This document shows, piece by piece, positions 23,590-34,066 of a DNA stretch of 64,000 nt; position 1 is the first letter of the stretch; each line of letters opens with the position of its first letter. The translations under genes were made by a program, and so were the position numbers. The stretch covers positions 88,638,469-88,702,468 of the forward strand of contig JAQMRL010000003.1 of assembly GCA_035578175.1 (NCBI GenBank), read 5' to 3'. Source of the DNA: Catonia carolina. Taxonomy: Eukaryota > Arthropoda > Insecta > Hemiptera > Achilidae. A model generated the notes under the pieces. It was given only the letters and a program-made list of their open reading frames with translations, did not search any database and had not been told where the DNA came from.

Positions 23590-24115
23590 GGTAGACGGCG
23601 GTAAGACTGGAAGCATTGTATGGAGCAGAAACCCTTAAAGTTATGTTGAAAGGTGCTAGCAATAAAATAATGAGCGTAAAAAGGAGAATCGTTCGAAAAA
23701 TCCTAAGACCTGAGAAGGAAGAAGACAATTACAATTGACCCCGTTTGAACAAAGAGATATACGAAAAAATTGAATACATAATCCAGGTAATAAGAAAAAG
23801 GAAACTTATAGTTTTTGGATATTTGGCTAGAATGAATGATAGCAGATTGAGAAAACAAATTTTCGATAAAATAATAATTCTCAAAACCAAACCAACATGG
23901 CTCACATTAACATTCAATGGCCTTAAAGACGCAAAAATCGACACAGAAGACATACAGAATAATGCAATTTTTAGAAAAAATCCAGAGAGTGATCTTCGGG
24001 GGAGAGAATGAAAAGTAGGGACATGTACCCCAAAACATTGAACAACTTACGAAGGAAAGATCCGAAAGAATGAAAAAGTTGTGGGAGAAAAAGAAATGTG
24101 AGCAGAACTGAAAAA
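23590..24115 (+). pseudogene. Non-LTR retrotransposon ORF2 C-terminal remnant
   Basis: The plus-strand translation reads RLEALYGAETLKV, then KRRIVRKILRP, a stop near 23737, then KLIVFGYLARMNDSRLRKQ and later ...NGLKDAKI. The LYGAET motif, the RRI..KIL.P block and the later G(Y/H)LARM block are in the usual order found after the reverse transcriptase domain of many non-LTR elements. Upstream palm-domain motifs were not found. The fragment is truncated and broken by stops. The clade is not assigned. Confidence 0.6.
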
Positions 24116-24120
24116 GTAAT

Positions 24121-24826
24121 TAAAATATTGATTTGGCGTGCTCACTTTAAAGGGTTATTCGAAAAAAATATTTCTTCTGTATCCATGTAAATTGGAATAT
24201 CTTCGTCCCTAATTTAATAAAAATATTGAATCGCAGTATTTATTTCACCAATAAGAAATTATATATTTTCCGATGTTATCTTACAAACCGTAAGTAATAT
24301 TGATGATCTTGTTGAAAAGAAACAAATTGAAATTGAAATATGGACAAGGAAGCAATGCAGACATGTGATAATATTTACATAAGACGGCAAGAGCATTTTA
24401 ATAAATCACTTTTCATGTTGTCAAACTGATAAAATCTTATCCCATTTTTCGAGAAATTGAAAAGTAGATTCCTGAACTACATTACATTTGTACCGCAATC
24501 ATTTTCTAATATAAATTACAACTGTACTGATATAAATAAATTGTCTTGAACTTTGTTGACAGTCATTATCTGAAAAATTGATCATACGATCCTAAATATT
24601 TGTGCTTTAAAAGGTTACGCCCCTTTTCATAAATTACTTTTGTGAGACTCCATCGGAAGTAGATTTATTTGTTGTCTACTACAAAACGTGAAATTATGTT
24701 ACGTATCAAAACTGTCAATCTGATCAATTCCATCATTTTTATATTAATAAATGTATTACGACGGACGTTAAAAATACCTATTAGACAAATTGATGTACGG
24801 TAAAAACTATTAATTCAATTGATGAA
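24121..24826. other. Unassigned AT-rich sequence
   Basis: Nothing recognised. Confidence 0.5.
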
Positions 24827-25445
24827 ACTTACACTGCTTTTCAACGTACTTTTCAACAACATTTAAACATTTGTCTATTCTGTGGAGTTTTTGATTCCCG
24901 CAGCGTACAAGTCTTTGCCTTGCTGTTTGAATCATTCGATAACTTGTTTTTTGACCGATTCGTCGTCGTTGAACTTCTTGCCGCGTAAAAAGTCTTTCAG
25001 CGATCCGATTAAATGAAAATCGGAAAGGTGAGGTCTGGGCTGTAATGAAGATGTGGTAACAACTCCCAATCCTACTTCTCGAGCGTTTTGCTCATTCTTT
25101 GAGAGATGTGGGGGCGTGCGTTTTCATGCAAAAGAATTACATCTTTTGAGAGAGCACTTTTACTTTTCCGCCTTATCGCAGGTCTCATTTTTTGTTTGAG
25201 CATGTTAGAATACTAGTACTCACTGTTCATGGTACGTTTTTTTCTAAATAATCAGAAATTGTGTGCCCTGCAGTCCCAGAAACCGTCCAAACATTTTTAC
25301 CGGCTGATGCATAAGTTTTGAATTTTTTTGGTGGGCAACGGAAATCAGTGACATTTGTTTTGCCTGCATTAAATTTAGCCACCCACTTAGCATGTTACTG
25401 AGGTTTAAATAATAACCAAACTGTTTCAAAATTCTTGAGTAAATT
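24827..25445 (-). pseudogene. Decayed mariner transposase, internally deleted
   Basis: The minus strand gives WVAKFNAGKTNVTDF (end of the N-terminal HTH region), then directly PPKKFKTYASAGKNVW, DYLEKNV, a NSEYY-like piece, LKQKMRPAIRRKSKSALSKD, VILLHENARPHISQRM, WELLPHLHYSPDL, then, after a frameshift, SDFHLIGSLKDFLRGKKFND and VIEWFKQQGKDLYAAGIK. The motif order is that of mariner. The second catalytic position is Glu (HENARPH instead of HDNARPH), the segment with the first catalytic Asp is deleted, and several frameshifts and stops exist. It belongs to a different subfamily from the intact copy at 60436-61783. Confidence 0.8.
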
Positions 25446-27613
25446 TTCACCCATGTTATGCTTGTCCACCTTGCATGTTATCCTTGTTATCCATGTTCAC
25501 CTTATTGTAGCAACAATCTTATCATTGAACTTTGCTGTTACGGCGTACACGTTTCAAGCGGTACTGATATTCTTAAATGATCACAATAGGTTATACTTAT
25601 ATTAATTATTATCGGACAGCTGATTAACAGTGTTTCCAAGGTTTCCAACTTGACCTTTAAAATGTTTTATTGCCATTGAATGAACCGGTTTTTCTGCATT
25701 AATTTCACTCGACAATTGTTTAATAAAATTGACCATTACTTTCCATTTACGGCGAATCTGTTTCAATAATAAACGTAGAAACTTGTTTCTAACCACTTTA
25801 CTTTCAAAACAATGGCTTACACTTTTACTGACTAAACAAATACTGACTCGTATGACTAAGAATGACCTTTTTTGTAACACCAAGTTTAGAATTTCTAGAA
25901 GGACGAAGATCCATTATTACACAATAGCATCTTCTACTGTAGTCTAGAAATACAACGAGACTGACGGCGGTCGGCAGGTAATAAATTACACCGTCAAACA
26001 AAACACAATAACACAATAGATAAACACAGTAGCTGTCATTCGGCAAACGTCACAATATTTACTGTAACTCCTAGGTTCGTTCGGGATCTGGTTTTAAGAA
26101 ATTAAAAACAGACTAACTTTAAATTTATAACAATTAATTATTTATTATACAAAATTAATAATTACAATTAATGATTAAACTTACCTTACTAGCAAATAAA
26201 ATTACAAAAATTAAACACTTCATAAACAAAATGAATTACAAAAATTTCAGCTTAAACAAACTTAACTAACAATGCTTAGATCTATTGTTTTTAAGGACCT
26301 AAACGATTACCTGTCCAAAAACACTTGATAACAATGACATGCACAATTAACGTAACTCAGAACTGTTCATTGAAGGATTCAGGTGTTGACTATTCACTAC
26401 AAAGGAGCTAACTCATATATACCTGCGGTCTAATAGTTTTCTAAACTTTCAAGACCATTCGCCATTATTTTGGCACTTTCCTCGCAGAAGGAACCAAAAT
26501 GAAAACCAATTTTTCTACTACATTCGACTTTTTAAAATTTCTTTTCAAAACATCTCATTCATCGAAATTCACTATCCTTGTTGAACACACTCTGCCCTAT
26601 ATAATACACAACTTATACAAAAATAAACAAACTAGTAAATTAAAAATTTCAAGACTAATCTCGAACCTATATTACAATATATATAATATACATACAATAT
26701 ATAATATATAATACAATATACAATAATAATACACTACAATAATATATAATATATATACAATAATATATAATATATATGTGAGTATATTACAATTTATAAA
26801 AACTACTAGTGTCACGTGACGTTTGATCCACCCTGTATTTTTAAATTATATAGATTGAATCTTCTATTTTGCCTAACAGAAGATAAACGATACATGAGAT
26901 AACAAAAAAATTGTCAAGATTTTTATATTTAAATTTATGAAATAGCGCATAAAATTTTATACCATTAAGTGAAATTAATTGTCACAAAGTACTACAGTTA
27001 TCGTCACCGTTAAAACTGTAGAACAATAAAGAAATTTAAAAAAATATTAAAAAACTAACGTACGAAGAAAAGATATGGTGTAAAAATAACGGCGCAATAA
27101 TATATCACAGCAATAATAAGAGCGGAGTAGATAATGCCATTACAAATTTTTATAATACTGTATCAAGTTATATTTTATAATATATATTGCGATGATAAAA
27201 TGAAATAAAAGTGAAATAAAATTGGATGAAAGACATCTCAGTATCATAAAGTCAATAAAATTACTTACAACGACATTCGTACACTGAGATCAGTGTACTG
27301 GTAGATGGTAGTGCTACACAGATGTTTATTGGCTTATCCTACAATGCCATACTGCTGGTAGTTGGGCACCGCAGGAAAGAGTCGTATAAAAAGTTCTCTT
27401 GTCTTTTCATCCTTTCATTTTTATTGCCTAATATTACATCTTGTGTCACAGTTCGGTATATTAAAAGATAGCTCTCATTTAGTTCGATCCTAATACTGAA
27501 ATTGCACACGTGAACTTAACATCACATAACTGCGCGCTTATTGAACATATTTCATTCAGATCCAATACAGAATTTGTTATAAATTCTATAATAGTCCTCA
27601 GATAATATATTTT
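25446..27613. other. Unassigned sequence
   Basis: A 93-codon minus-strand open frame (25602-25883) has no recognised domain. 26670-26790 is an AT/ATAT-rich tract. TACAGGGTGGATCAAAC on the minus strand at about 26820-26836 looks like a DNA-transposon terminus, but I could not find its partner. A TATAAAA at about 27386 is uninterpreted. Confidence 0.45.
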
Positions 27614-27995
27614 CACTTTCTCTTGCCGTATATGGATATATGTGGAAGAAAAGTACCTATTTTTTTCATGTCGATTTTCGAAATCGAGTTTTCACCGGAT
27701 ATACACGTTTTTAGGCCCCTGAACCCAAAAAAACATGTTTTAAGCGATTGGTCTGTGCGTGAACAAAATATATCAAGAACGGAATAGTGTACATAGTTGA
27801 AACTTGAAACCTAAGTTAGGTACCACTACAGGACCCGACACGAATATTTTCATTAAAATCGGTCAACCAGAAGTAGTAATTTATTCGTGAAATTTTACAC
27901 TTTTTGCAATTTTCTAAAAAAATAAAACGGCTCGTACGATTTGTAGTAAAATGTAGTAAAAGGATGAAATATAGTAAATGAGGGCTGTAGTACAA
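27614..27995 (+). mobile_element. HT element copy 4, 3'-truncated
   Basis: Begins CACTTTCTCTTGCCGTATAT and follows the family through GGTCAACCAGAAGTAGTAAT to about 27960. The 3' half and hairpin are missing. The TG tract is almost absent. Confidence 0.75.
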
Positions 27996-27999
27996 GATA

Positions 28000-28408
28000 G
28001 ATAGTTTTTCCTTAATTTTTTTTTTAATTTTAAATTTACTGCAACTAGTTACTTAAAACTAACGAACAGTTTTTCTTTAGCGATATTATTTCCCTTCCCC
28101 CTTGTATAACCATGTAGTCACTCACTGGTGCTAGCACTTATTTCTGTCACTTACTCAGTGTACTATACACATATTAATTTCTTAAATCTCTATCTTAATC
28201 CTACTGTTAATTTAAACATTAATTTAATAACTTATGTAAATATAAATAAATATATAATATAAATATGAATAAATATGCCTTAAAAGTAACTTAATAATAA
28301 TATTTATAGCTAATATTTATAGCTGTGTAGTTTATTAGTTTTAGAAACTTATATTATTTACATGATTTAAATGTAATTTATTGTTTAACGGTATTTTTAA
28401 TAGTCTTT
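28000..28408 (-). other. Presumed 3' region of the jockey-type LINE, AT-rich
   Basis: Lies directly downstream (minus sense) of the LINE stop codon at 28409-28411. A T-run on the plus strand near 28017-28030 could be the antisense of its poly(A) tail. The boundary is inferred. Confidence 0.3.
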
Positions 28409-28545
28409 TTAGCACACTAGATCTACAGGCTTAGTCCTTTTCAAACGCCTAACTAATAAATTACTATCCAACAGTTGAATTGCTTCAATGTTAACGTGAT
28501 CATGAAGACGATCTTCATGTTTTTTGGCACACTTACACACTTCTT
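28409..28545 (-). pseudogene. Jockey-type LINE ORF2, C-terminal end (downstream half)
   Basis: The minus strand encodes VKEVCKCAKKHEDRLHDHVN, then IEAIQLLDSN, RRLKRTKPVDL and a stop. This is the characteristic C-terminus of jockey-like ORF2 proteins (YxxRLHxHxN...LLD...RRLKR..P.DL). It continues the fragment at 28949-29295, from which it is separated by the R2 insertion. The last codons and stop are intact, which suggests moderate age. Confidence 0.8.
28535..28545. repeat. 11 bp target-site duplication, left
   Basis: ACACACTTCTT, repeated at 28938-28948 on the other side of R2 copy e. Confidence 0.85.
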
Positions 28546-28937
28546 TTACCCATATCAGACAGGTTGGTGTCAAATTATTAATATTCAATCTGTTCGTTGC
28601 AGGGCTAAAGTAAATAGTTCTGTTTCTTATCACATGGTCAGCCAATTAAATGACTGAATCATTTAAGAACAGAAGAGGTAGAGGTGTAATAGACACTAAT
28701 CAGAGTTATCTCCTCTGAAAGTAATGAATTTCATTATACAGCCAGACCCTGTGGTGAATGAAGTGAAGGTGTCATTTATAGAGTGGAAAATATATGCTTT
28801 TCAGAGGGCCCGGCATGCTGATAAGCGTACTTTTCCACTCAGTGAGGAAGGCAATGGTAAACTACCTCACTCCTCGGTTTACTTAGTATAACCTCTACAG
28901 GTTCAAACCAGCCTTTCGGCTGATGACCTAAACAACA
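28546..28937 (+). mobile_element. R2 retroposon, copy e, inserted in a LINE reading frame
   Basis: Full-length R2 from CCCATATCAGACAGG to GACCTAAACAACAAC, bounded by an 11 bp perfect target-site duplication and splitting a jockey-type ORF2. This copy best defines the two R2 ends. Confidence 0.9.
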
Positions 28938-28948
28938 ACACACTTCTT

Positions 28949-29295
28949 CTGCTACTGTGTTCACTTGTAAGTCACGATGGATATCGCTGTTGTGGACATA
29001 CCACGGAGCGTTTACAATGTTCCTAAACACTCTGTTTTTGAACCTTTGGATAATGTTTAAGTTGCCTGTTTTGGGCAACCATAGATCTGCAGGCCATATG
29101 ACAATACCGGTTTTAGCACTTGCTTGTAAAGAAGCAATTTATTGAAGATTGACTGTTCAGAAGTCCAACCGAGCAGCCAATACATCTTTCTATATTTGAT
29201 TATGTAGTTCGTCCTTTTTTTTCTTAACATGTTCCTTCCACCTCAGCTTCGTGTCTAGGGTCATCCCAAGATACTTTGCTGTGTTGGAAAAATAA
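28949..29295 (-). pseudogene. Jockey-type LINE ORF2, C-terminal region (upstream half)
   Basis: The minus strand reads KYLGMTLDTKLRWKEHVKK, then after a frameshift and stop a YWLLG...LLLYKQVLKP segment, then YGLQIYG, NLNIIQRFKNRVFRNIVNAP, WYVHNSDIHRDLQVNTVAEE. These are the classical post-palm blocks of jockey reverse transcriptases (YLGM.LD..L.W..H; LQRFQ.K.LR.IV.APWYV.N..IH.DL). Without the R2 insertion it reads into 28409-28545. The upstream catalytic domain is missing (5' truncation). Confidence 0.85.
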
Positions 29296-30199
29296 TCATT
29301 TGTTCATACGAGCGACAACAACTCCAATTGGTCAGCGCTTCTTGAATTTATATTAATATATAATTACAGTTGTAAATTTTATGCACTAAGATTAAAATTA
29401 CAGTAAAATAAAGTCGAAGTACGTAGAGTAGTATATTTAAATTACTTGCCCCGAAATGTATAAAATTCGTTTAAATCAGTGTAATATGTAGGATAAACGT
29501 AGAAATAGAGAATTTACGGACATAATTAATGAGTTGTAATCCATTAAGATACACCTCGGTACAGGTGTAGAACAAGTCATTTATCAATCTAGACAGTCGG
29601 GAGAAGGGTTTCTGGAAAATGGTTACAGTACACAGTACAACACATACCCAAGCGATATCAATTTCCAACGGTTCAGTAACAGTGATAGCAGTGAATCTAC
29701 GATAACTGGACCGAACTGCGGTTCAGGTGCGACTGGGATTTGATATCTCGATGCGTTCAACTGATTGCAAGAAGATGGTAAATGATCAGCTGGGAAATAC
29801 CTGATATTATCCGTACTAATCATCATATAAATCTATGGGGAAAATTTCAATTAACTAATGTTACTATTTATTTATTAAAAAGGGTTGCATTAAAATTGGC
29901 AAATAAAAATAACCATTAGCATCGTAATTGCTGAGTTTTAGAACTCAATATCTGTTTCGTAAGGTACAGAACTAATATTTTTTTTTGTCTGGTAGTTTTT
30001 GTAGTGATCGTAATTAAAATAAGGCATCTTTTGATTTACGCGGTTAATTCGTTGCAAAAAATCGGCACATAATTCAAAACATTTTGCAAAGGAAAAGTGG
30101 TCATATTTATGCGCTCTTTTAATCGGTGGTCTTATTTATGGACATAGATTACATTATAGTTCTAGTGACTCGTTCCAAGAGAGAATAAAAATAATTTTT
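29296..30199. other. Unassigned AT-rich sequence
   Basis: Short overlapping open frames only. No domain recognised. Confidence 0.5.
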
Positions 30200-30385
30200 T
30201 TAAACGCACCTTTTTATGTAACCAATCATATTACTCTTCACGAAAACCTGAAAATATCAACAGTTCGAGACATTCTAAACGCAACACACACACACACAAA
30301 GACAATTGACCACATAAATCCAAATGTCCAATCTCTTTCAACTAATGATCTCCCTCTTAACAGATGACTGAAACGAAGGTAGATT
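30200..30385 (+). pseudogene. Second jockey-like LINE ORF2 C-terminal remnant
   Basis: The plus strand reads NAPFYVTNHITLHENLKIST, then VRDILNATHTHTKTIDHIN, VQSLSTNDLPLNR, stop, LKR. It corresponds to the APWYV.N..LH.DL.I.T ... N.L.R.LPTD.LP.RRLKR end of jockey-type proteins. It is a different subfamily from 28409-29295. A short (CA)n at 30285-30300 encodes the THTHT part. Confidence 0.65.
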
Positions 30386-31918
30386 AGGAATCTTCTCCGA
30401 CTACCATACATTTCAAATTAACTTTCATGCCTATTTAAATTCATTTCATAAAAAATCATCCAGCATCGTAGTTCATAAATCATTATCATTATCTATTGGC
30501 ACCACATTCCTTGTACAATTTCACGCCGAAATCGATCATTGGTTCGATTCGCGTTCATGCCATTCCTGAACATTTATAATCTCATTTACTGCACTACATG
30601 TAATTTCAATAGTAGCTTGTACTGTACACGTTCCCTCTACTGCCTCCTTCTTATTCCGAGCAGTCAACAGAGAAAAGTATGCCTCTAAACTGTTACCAGT
30701 GTTTAATACTTTTGTAAGAATTTATTTCATGTAACGTTATTGTGGTTAATTGTATAATACTATTTTATTTTATACATTCCACGTACCGATCAGTACATAC
30801 GTAAATTACCACGTTCATCGTTACTGCAGTACGCTTTAATCTCTTGTGCAGTGAACGGAACCCAAACTGAACTAGTGAATTTCTTTGTACTAAACAGCCT
30901 TACATTTTGTGCTGACAATTATAAAAGAAAACTCTGCAGAGTATAATTCAATCTAATTAATCAACTAAAAGAAATTGGACTATTCTGACATAAAGTATTT
31001 ATTTTGACATTAAAGTAATATTTCAATAAAAGTAAAAGTAGATGGTGATTTATATTACGCCTCTTACTCATTTGATTATAATCAAGAGTATGGGTGTAGT
31101 AGTACGTTTTGCAGCACACTATACAAACTGCTGCAACCACTTTGTGTGAGGAGTGTGGGAGTGCAAAGAGGTATTACAGAAACTTCTATCAATATTACAA
31201 ATGGTATAGTTGTGCTTTAAAAAAAATTGTACAGTTTTAAATAAAAATAAAGTTTTCATAGCATACCTTTATTCTAGTCTTGGTTTCTTAAAGAATGCTT
31301 CCAGTTTTGTCTGGTTAGAAGACAACTTAAGTTCGTGAAGAGCCATTCGGTAACAAATAACCCCACTTTTAATACTTTTGATCACTTTATCACTTCTCTC
31401 AGTTTTCGGATATCGCATAACTTTGAACCCGGTACTAAAATGTACTAAAACGACTAACATGAATAAAATGACGATTGCGTAACTTCAAAATCATGAAAAT
31501 CAAAACGCGTAATTCTAAGGAATGCCTGTACATCATATTTTATAATGACAGGTTTTGCCGAATGTTCATATCAATGAATATTGAAGAAATGAAATCGGAT
31601 TTTTCAGAACCAAAAATTCGATATTTCCTTTCAGTAATATTTCAAAATACATACAGGTAATTTTTACCCTGTAGGTAATTTTTTTCTTCAGGTTTGTGAC
31701 GTCTTGTTTACGTATCAGACTAGTTATCGAAATACAAATGCTGTAGTTTTTCTTTTAACCCCTATGAAAAAAATTCCGAATTCAACTCTTTAGGTGATTA
31801 TCGGGAAAGCTTTCAAGGGAAGTTAGAGATTTAATAATGAGTATGTGTGTGAGTTAATTTTAATATTTTACATCTAATATTTTAATATTTATATTTAAAG
31901 TTCATAATCAGCACAAGA
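30386..31918. other. Unassigned sequence, with one weak transposase-tail candidate
   Basis: Mostly AT-rich. The minus-strand open frame 31269-31460 ends ...SNQTKLEAFFKKPRLE, which resembles the (Q)T.L..FF tail of pogo/Tigger-type transposases. Its stop codon overlaps an AATAAA. The upstream catalytic region was not found, so this is only a hint. Confidence 0.3.
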
Positions 31919-32220
31919 TTACTTACTGCTAACCACTACACTAAATTGTTTGAACAACGACCTACTTACGCAAGGAAGAAATCCATCAATAAATTTACAC
32001 AATCTTTAAAAAGTTGAACAACTTTTTAAAGATTGTGTAAATTATTATTTATAATTTATTTATTTATTTACTCGTATTTGCCAATGCAACTGATTTTTAT
32101 ACGCCAGGGGTTCTGGGATTGATTACAGGTCAGGTTTGGTATTGTATCATCTATCTCCTTATTACGTCTGCATTAGCATTAATGTGCAAAGCAGTCGGAC
32201 GTAAGACAAAATAAATAGAA
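31919..32220. mobile_element. tRNA-like SINE fragments around a long palindrome
   Basis: The minus strand at 31920-31970 reads TAGTGTAGTGGTTAGCAG (A-box-like). The plus strand 32080-32220 has GGGATTGATTACAGGTC and the S3-type tail GCAGTCGGACGTAAGAC. Between them is the 52 nt palindrome at 31992-32043. Confidence 0.45.
31992..32043. repeat. Perfect 25 bp inverted repeat with 2 nt loop
   Basis: Left arm 31992-32016 (starts AATTTACACAATC), loop AA, right arm 32019-32043 (ends GATTGTGTAAATT). All 25 pairs match. A cruciform or RNA hairpin is possible. Confidence 0.95.
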
Positions 32221-32461
32221 AAAATATACCTATGCATTCTGGTTTGATATTTCAAAAAAAAATACACAAGCAAAATGAAGAATAACCATTCTAGTAAAAC
32301 TCTTTTTTAGTTCAATTGAATAGGAATAAAATAAGAAACCGTGATATTGTTACATTGTAGCATTGTTGACATTGTTTATGTATGTATTAATGTATAAATG
32401 GTTCTCTTGTAATAAATTAATATTAAATATAAATAAAAAACTACATTGAATTTTCTTGTAC

Positions 32462-33230
32462 TCCACATTCAATAACTCCGGTAGCAAATATCTATTTAAA
32501 CGGAAATATTTTTAAAAAAGTAACGGACACCAAGTGTCTGGGCTTCAACATAAATGAGAACCTAACCTGGAAATCACACATATCTTACCTATTGAACCGT
32601 CCTAGCTCAGTGTGTTTTATTGTAAAATCTCCGGAAAATCTTGTCGGAAGAAGACATGATAGGCCTAATTATTACTTATTTTGCGTTATTCCATTCTGTA
32701 CTCAGCTATTGGGTCACGCAGTGGGGAAACTCAAAAATACGCATACAAAAATACGCAATTTGAATTATTGCAAACATTCCAAGGCATCATTCTTGCAAAA
32801 TATTGTTTGTTAAATACAATATTCTCTCCTTACCGTCTCTTTATATGTATGAAATTTTAAAATTCGCAAAAAGGAACACTCTGTTATTTACAAAAAATAA
32901 GTACTACAATCATATTATGAAACTCGACACTATGATGACTTCAGAATTAAAAGAATATAGAAATTTAAATTTCTCAAAAGGAATTCACTACAATTCCGTT
33001 CGGGTTGTCAACAGATTACCATTTAAAATAAGACTCCTTTATTTAAAAAACTTTAATCGGGAAGTAAAAAGTTTTTTAACAAAATATGCATTTTATTTTG
33101 ATCAGGAGTTCTTAAATTATCTTACAAGGAATGCTCTTTAAATGTAATGTGTATAGAATTTAGAATTATAAAACATTGTTAGTGTAAATGAATAACTTAT
33201 AATTCCAATGTACAATTTAAGTACAATTGT
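32462..33230 (+). pseudogene. LINE ORF2 C-terminal fragment (jockey/CR1-like)
   Basis: The plus strand encodes KVTDTKCLGFNINENLTWKS with HISYLLNRPSS, a decayed middle, then an open stretch (to 33141): LSLPSLYMYEILKFAKRNT, YYNHIMKLDTMMTSELK, GIHYNSVRVVNRLPFKIR, and a terminal FYFDQEFLNYL. The motif order (LG..I...L.W..HI ... L.LPSLY.YE ... H...T......... G....N.LP..I) is that of the C-terminal region of non-LTR reverse transcriptase proteins. Frameshifts occur around 32640-32810 and the palm domain is missing. The TTAA element at 33231 lies in its 3' flank. Confidence 0.7.
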
Positions 33231-33778
33231 TTAACACGTTGACTGCTATGTGACCCAAATATGTGTCACAGTTGTCTTTGAAAATGGGCCACGTGCATCA
33301 AAAATGAGTCATAGTACATGGACTCATTTTTAAGCCGTGTAATGTGGTTTGGAAAGCTACGGCTTCAGAGTGACATTGTACACTTAAACTTTTCAAATAG
33401 TTGGCCTTTTTCAAATAATAGGATATTTCGTATGTGGTAGTTTTCCTTGTTGTCCTCTACTAGAATGCTGCTATTATTTGTAATTTTATTATTTCTTTTG
33501 CTTATTTTGGTTGATTGAAATAGTCTTAAACTTTGTAACTTAACCCAGTTGTTTATTACATTTTTTGTTGTGACACAAAAAGGGATCACATGACTCTGAA
33601 ATGTACAATCATTCCAGCAGGCCATGATACCCAAAAGTTTATCACAACTTTATTTTACAAAAAAAAATAGTTGTTATTAAATAAATTAAGTAAAATAAGA
33701 AGAAAAATGAATAAAATGTGAAAAAAGTACGATGGCCCAGCTGTGTCACAAAATTTAGTGTGGCAGTCAACGTGTTAA
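33231..33778. mobile_element. piggyBac-like MITE, TTAA target duplication
   Basis: TTAA at 33231-33234, then CACGTTGACTGC. The right end is GCAGTCAACGTG, then TTAA at 33775-33778. The 12 bp TIRs are perfect and bounded by TTAA, the piggyBac target. TGTGAC/GTGTCACA motifs lie just inside both ends. Length is 540 bp between the TTAA copies. No transposase recognised. Confidence 0.8.
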
Positions 33779-33883
33779 GTACAATTTAATGAACAAGTTA
33801 TTAATTTTTTTAGTGAATCCTTATAGTAAATTGTAAACAAAAATTGTTTGGAAAATAGACTTAAGGTAAAAGTATGTATATGA

Positions 33884-34063
33884 TTTTTTTTTTTTTTTTT
33901 GGTTTAACGTCCGACTTTTTTGCAATTACTGCTAATGCAGACGGGGAAAGATGAAATGATTTTTTGTAACGTATGAAAATATGCCATGCCTGAATGGGAT
34001 TCGAACCCATGACCGCATGATGAGAGGCGAGCACGTTACCAACTACGCCGATGGGGCCGGCAC
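33884..34063 (-). mobile_element. SINE S3, copy b (best copy)
   Basis: Minus strand: tRNA-like head GCCGGCCCCATCGGCGTAGT, T-arm ATGGGTTCGAATCCCAT with perfect 5 bp stem and 7 nt loop, body with CATACGTTACAAAAAATC, tail AGTCGGACGTTAAACC and a ~17 nt A run. The anticodon arm does not fold, so it is a SINE and not a tRNA gene. Confidence 0.8.
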
Positions 34064-34066
34064 GCA

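Noticed and set aside
26820..26836. TACAGGGTGGATCAAAC as one end of a DNA transposon
   Set aside because: No matching inverted end was found within several kb, so no element is called.
28409..28657. Open frames on both strands suggesting a small gene
   Set aside because: The minus frame is a jockey C-terminus fused to R2 sequence, and the plus frame is its shadow.
31269..31460. pogo/Tigger transposase
   Set aside because: Only a short C-terminal resemblance (QTKLEAFFKK) with no catalytic region. Kept as a hint under the unassigned stretch.
33997..34061. Possible tRNA gene (good T-arm, minus strand)
   Set aside because: Anticodon and acceptor stems do not pair, and the sequence continues into a SINE body and A tail.
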